64,000 bases of DNA from contig NZ_CP014264.1 in the NCBI RefSeq assembly GCF_001553685.1, positions 1,186,001 to 1,250,000 on the forward strand, given 5' to 3'. Origin of the DNA: Streptococcus sp. oral taxon 431 (GTDB taxonomy: Bacteria > Bacillota > Bacilli > Lactobacillales > Streptococcaceae). This document shows, in pieces, positions 61,931 through 64,000 of the stretch. The translations under genes were made by a program, and so were the position numbers. The first letter of the stretch is position 1. Every line of letters starts with the position of its first letter. The notes beneath the pieces were generated by a model that searched no databases, was not told the DNA's origin, and was given only the letters and a program-made list of their open reading frames with translations.

Positions 61931-62905
61931 CTAAGCACCAAAACTCTTGAAAAAGTTTACAATTGCTTGCCAAATAGCACTAAGAATATTGCCCCCATCC
62001 TCAAATGCTTTATTAGCATCAAAGTTAAGGTCAATATTGCTGAAACTATCACCTGCTTGTGCAACGATACTTTGTTTCAAATCTTTTAGGGTCTTTGTGA
62101 AGTCTTCGTTATTCAGAATATCACTCTTTGAAAGATTAAAGGCAAAGTTGATGATGATATTGATCTGATTTCCTGTTATAACCTGATCTAGCTTATAATT
62201 TTTCAATGTATCTTCTACAATCTTACGAACATCATCTTCAGTAAGCTCACCCTTGGACTCTTTAGCCTTAGCGATAGCAGATTTGATATCGGCAAGGGCT
62301 ACATTGAGTTTATTAGCATCATAGCCTGATTTGTCCTTGTTTTCATCGTTAATGTCTGACAAGGCTTTTAGCTCTTCCTGAGCTAGGTCTTTATTTTCTT
62401 GAGGAAGTTGAACACCATTAGCTTCTAATGAATAGTAAATACCTGCTAGGGCACTTTCACCTGTTACAGGGATTGGAGCAGCTACGGTTATACGAGCATG
62501 TTCCACACCCAAGGTAACGGCCGCATTACGGTACATGTCTTGGGTCACTTTAGTGATATTTTCAGGGGTTTCAATCTTCACTTCAAGTGGAGATTTTTCA
62601 CCTAATTTTTGAATTTTGGCAGACGAATAGAGCTGGAGACTAGAGTCATTGGCGACGTTCATAATCTTTGAGTAGACATCTGGCGTCATAGTCTTCAGTT
62701 CTTTGGTATCTGTAGAGGCATTATAGCCGAGTTTTTTTAATGTTTGATTTTTTTGATCTTCAGTAAGAGAAGAACCCAAGACGTACTCAGGTTGAACATA
62801 AGTTTCATCAATTACTTTTTGAACATCAGTGGCTGCTTGAGCGCTTTGCAAAGTTGCAACTGCTAAAAGAACTGCAGCACTAGTCAGAAAGAATTTCTTT
62901 CGCAT
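61931..62905 (-). CDS. DUF1002 family secreted protein
   Basis: 324 aa. Signal peptide MRKKFFLTSAAVLLAVATLQ to AQA (cleavage about 25). The DUF1002 domain follows, with DMYRNAAVTLGVEHARITVA and AAPIPVTGESALAGIYYSLE. A helical charged middle (190-270) and a hydrophobic end (AIWQAIVNFFKSFGA). Exported, function unknown. AGGAGGAAAG binding site. Confidence 0.88.
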   Translation of the reverse strand: MRKKFFLTSAAVLLAVATLQSAQAATDVQKVIDETYVQPEYVLGSSLTEDQKNQTLKKLGYNASTDTKELKTMTPDVYSKIMNVANDSSLQLYSSAKIQKLGEKSPLEVKIETPENITKVTQDMYRNAAVTLGVEHARITVAAPIPVTGESALAGIYYSLEANGVQLPQENKDLAQEELKALSDINDENKDKSGYDANKLNVALADIKSAIAKAKESKGELTEDDVRKIVEDTLKNYKLDQVITGNQINIIINFAFNLSKSDILNNEDFTKTLKDLKQSIVAQAGDSFSNIDLNFDANKAFEDGGNILSAIWQAIVNFFKSFGA

Positions 62906-62987
62906 GAGACTTTCCTCCTTTTCCTATCTAGGATAGTCGATTAGCCTTAAAGAAAGCTTATAAAAGCACCTAGAATTTTCTAAGTGC

Positions 62988-63590
62988 TTAAAATAGATTA
63001 AAAAATTTAATAATGTAGAGATTTAGTTGAACCTGTCTAGAGTAATAATAGTTCCCTCCATCTACATAAAGTTCTCCACCTTGAAAGATGGAAATTGGAT
63101 TGATGTAGCGATAGGTTTTTCCAGTTGTATTTCCTAAAGTTGGCGCAACGGTATCTCTTGAGTATTTCTTGGCTAGTGCAAGGGTATTTTCTTTCCCATT
63201 TTGGGCGATAAAATCAATATAAGCTGGACCAAAGTTATAGGCTTGTACAGCAGTCCAAACATCTACCCCCTTTTCTTGTGCTAAATAAAGATTTTCAGTC
63301 AATGTTTGAATTCCCTGACGAATACTACTCCTATTGTCAGAGATTGTATTTGTAGTTCCGCTAGCAGACTCACTAGACTGCATCACGTCGCTTTCTTTAC
63401 CTTTGGTTTCGGTATAAATCATGGCCAGGACTAGTTCTTCATTTGCTGGCGTATCTTGCTCACTTAAAACCTCTCGTACCAAGGATTGATAGGTCATGAC
63501 CTGCTTCACATCCCGATACATATGAAAAAGTTTATAACCAGTAAATAAGATAAGAACAAGCACCAAGACCCTTCTTATAAATTTAAACAT
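62988..63590 (-). CDS. pmp23: Lysozyme-like cell-wall hydrolase Pmp23
   Basis: 200 aa. One N-terminal membrane anchor (about 5-23), then a lytic-transglycosylase-like domain with the catalytic Glu in [20 protein letters not shown], and [18 protein letters not shown] as the second block. This matches pneumococcal Pmp23, a membrane-anchored muralytic protein affecting division-site organisation. The start is adjacent to the stop of the upstream nucleoid-associated gene. Confidence 0.88.
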   Translation of the reverse strand: MFKFIRRVLVLVLILFTGYKLFHMYRDVKQVMTYQSLVREVLSEQDTPANEELVLAMIYTETKGKESDVMQSSESASGTTNTISDNRSSIRQGIQTLTENLYLAQEKGVDVWTAVQAYNFGPAYIDFIAQNGKENTLALAKKYSRDTVAPTLGNTTGKTYRYINPISIFQGGELYVDGGNYYYSRQVQLNLYIIKFFNLF

Positions 63591-64000
63591 TATTTGCTTT
63601 GTATATCCTCGATGTTTTTGATTAAGATAGAGTAGGTCCCATTTTCATTTTGGATAAATTCGACCGACTCAGCATCTTGGTAAATATTATTGGGTACAAT
63701 TAATTCAATCCCATTTGACAGAGAAAGTTTTTGGTTTTCAAATTTCTTTAATTGGCGACTAGCATCGATTTCATCAAACTGAACTGGCTCTGGTACTGCT
63801 TCCTTGACTTGATCAATAAAGCTAAGACGTGCAGTGAGATTGTTGTCAAAAAGGTCATTTGCCAATTTTTCAGGAGACAATTCATTGCTTTCTTCAAGGT
63901 TGTTGAAAATAGCAGACTTAACCTTGGATTGAAACTGAAAATCATCTGTATTAAATGTTTCAGCAATTCTCTGAGCTGTTTTTTCAAGTTCCTTGATTGA
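63590..64000 (-). CDS. Nucleoid-associated protein family, 5' end outside window
   Basis: The minus frame is open from the right edge to the stop at 63590 (137 codons including the stop): [17 protein letters not shown] at the edge, then [20 protein letters not shown] and [20 protein letters not shown]. The pattern fits the C-terminal third of the Firmicute 37-kDa nucleoid-associated family (YejK-like), the usual neighbour of pmp23. The start is beyond 64000. Confidence 0.7.
   Translation of the reverse strand, partial: SIKELEKTAQRIAETFNTDDFQFQSKVKSAIFNNLEESNELSPEKLANDLFDNNLTARLSFIDQVKEAVPEPVQFDEIDASRQLKKFENQKLSLSNGIELIVPNNIYQDAESVEFIQNENGTYSILIKNIEDIQSK

Overview
The window is low-GC Firmicute chromosome. 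Gene content and order (relQ-nadK-rluA-type-pta, tex-sprT-PspC, a speA-speE-nspC-aguA-aguB polyamine operon, rlmD, pmp23) point to a mitis-group Streptococcus (S. mitis/oralis/pneumoniae relatives). No tRNA, rRNA, CRISPR array, integrase, transposase or phage structural gene is visible.

Layout. 1-5.2 kb (minus): a cut-off lipoprotein, a HAD nucleotidase, then pta, an RluA-type pseudouridine synthase, nadK and relQ. 5.3-10.1 kb (plus): CYTH protein, prs, cysteine desulfurase, two small DUF proteins, rex with its probable operator, and a glutamine-amidotransferase-like hydrolase. 10.1-13.1 kb: radC, an O-acetylhomoserine sulfhydrylase and a VIT-family metal transporter. 13.4-16.0 kb: a DUF1430/ABC-ATPase exporter cassette behind a probable attenuator, inserted beside a PspC-domain gene; a broken piece of a second PspC gene lies on its far side. 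16.1-21.1 kb: PspC, SprT, Tex, then a small protein and a two-subunit predicted permease. 21.2-22 kb: a Doc/AbrB-type toxin-antitoxin pair with a palindromic operator. 22.1-28.9 kb: a tightly packed polyamine operon preceded by a highly structured, terminator-ended RNA of about 330 nt with its own promoter.

Accessory half. 29.4-48.6 kb, nearly all minus strand, is a run of short unrelated hypothetical genes. Several look like orphan immunity or tolerance proteins (DUF4261, NTF2-fold-like, CbrC, DUF1877, DUF6892), interleaved with membrane proteins, a DUF4300 lipoprotein, a lipid kinase, a methyltransferase/hydrolase pair, and broken genes. 48.8-51.2 kb is a MerR(TipAS)-ABC exporter operon with a textbook 19-bp-spacer MerR promoter. 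51.4-54.5 kb is an ADP-ribosylglycohydrolase gene, a GntR-ABC cassette and a truncated second copy of the hydrolase gene start. 54.5-60.5 kb holds single genes (hydrolase, frameshifted CPBP protease, AlkD-like, APH-like, S51 peptidase, TfoX-like, nucleotidyltransferase-like) with duplicated scars between them.

The end (60.5-64 kb) returns to core genes: rlmD, a DUF1002 secreted protein, pmp23 and a nucleoid-associated protein that runs off the edge. Short rlmD-3'-end-like sequences recur in the same orientation at 56.36 kb and 42.96 kb, so the variable region may be an accretion of elements inserted behind rlmD that have lost their integrases; this is an inference. The strongest candidates for something undescribed are the structured RNA before speA, the small secreted peptide next to a CPBP protease (42.2-43.1 kb), and the orphan-immunity array.
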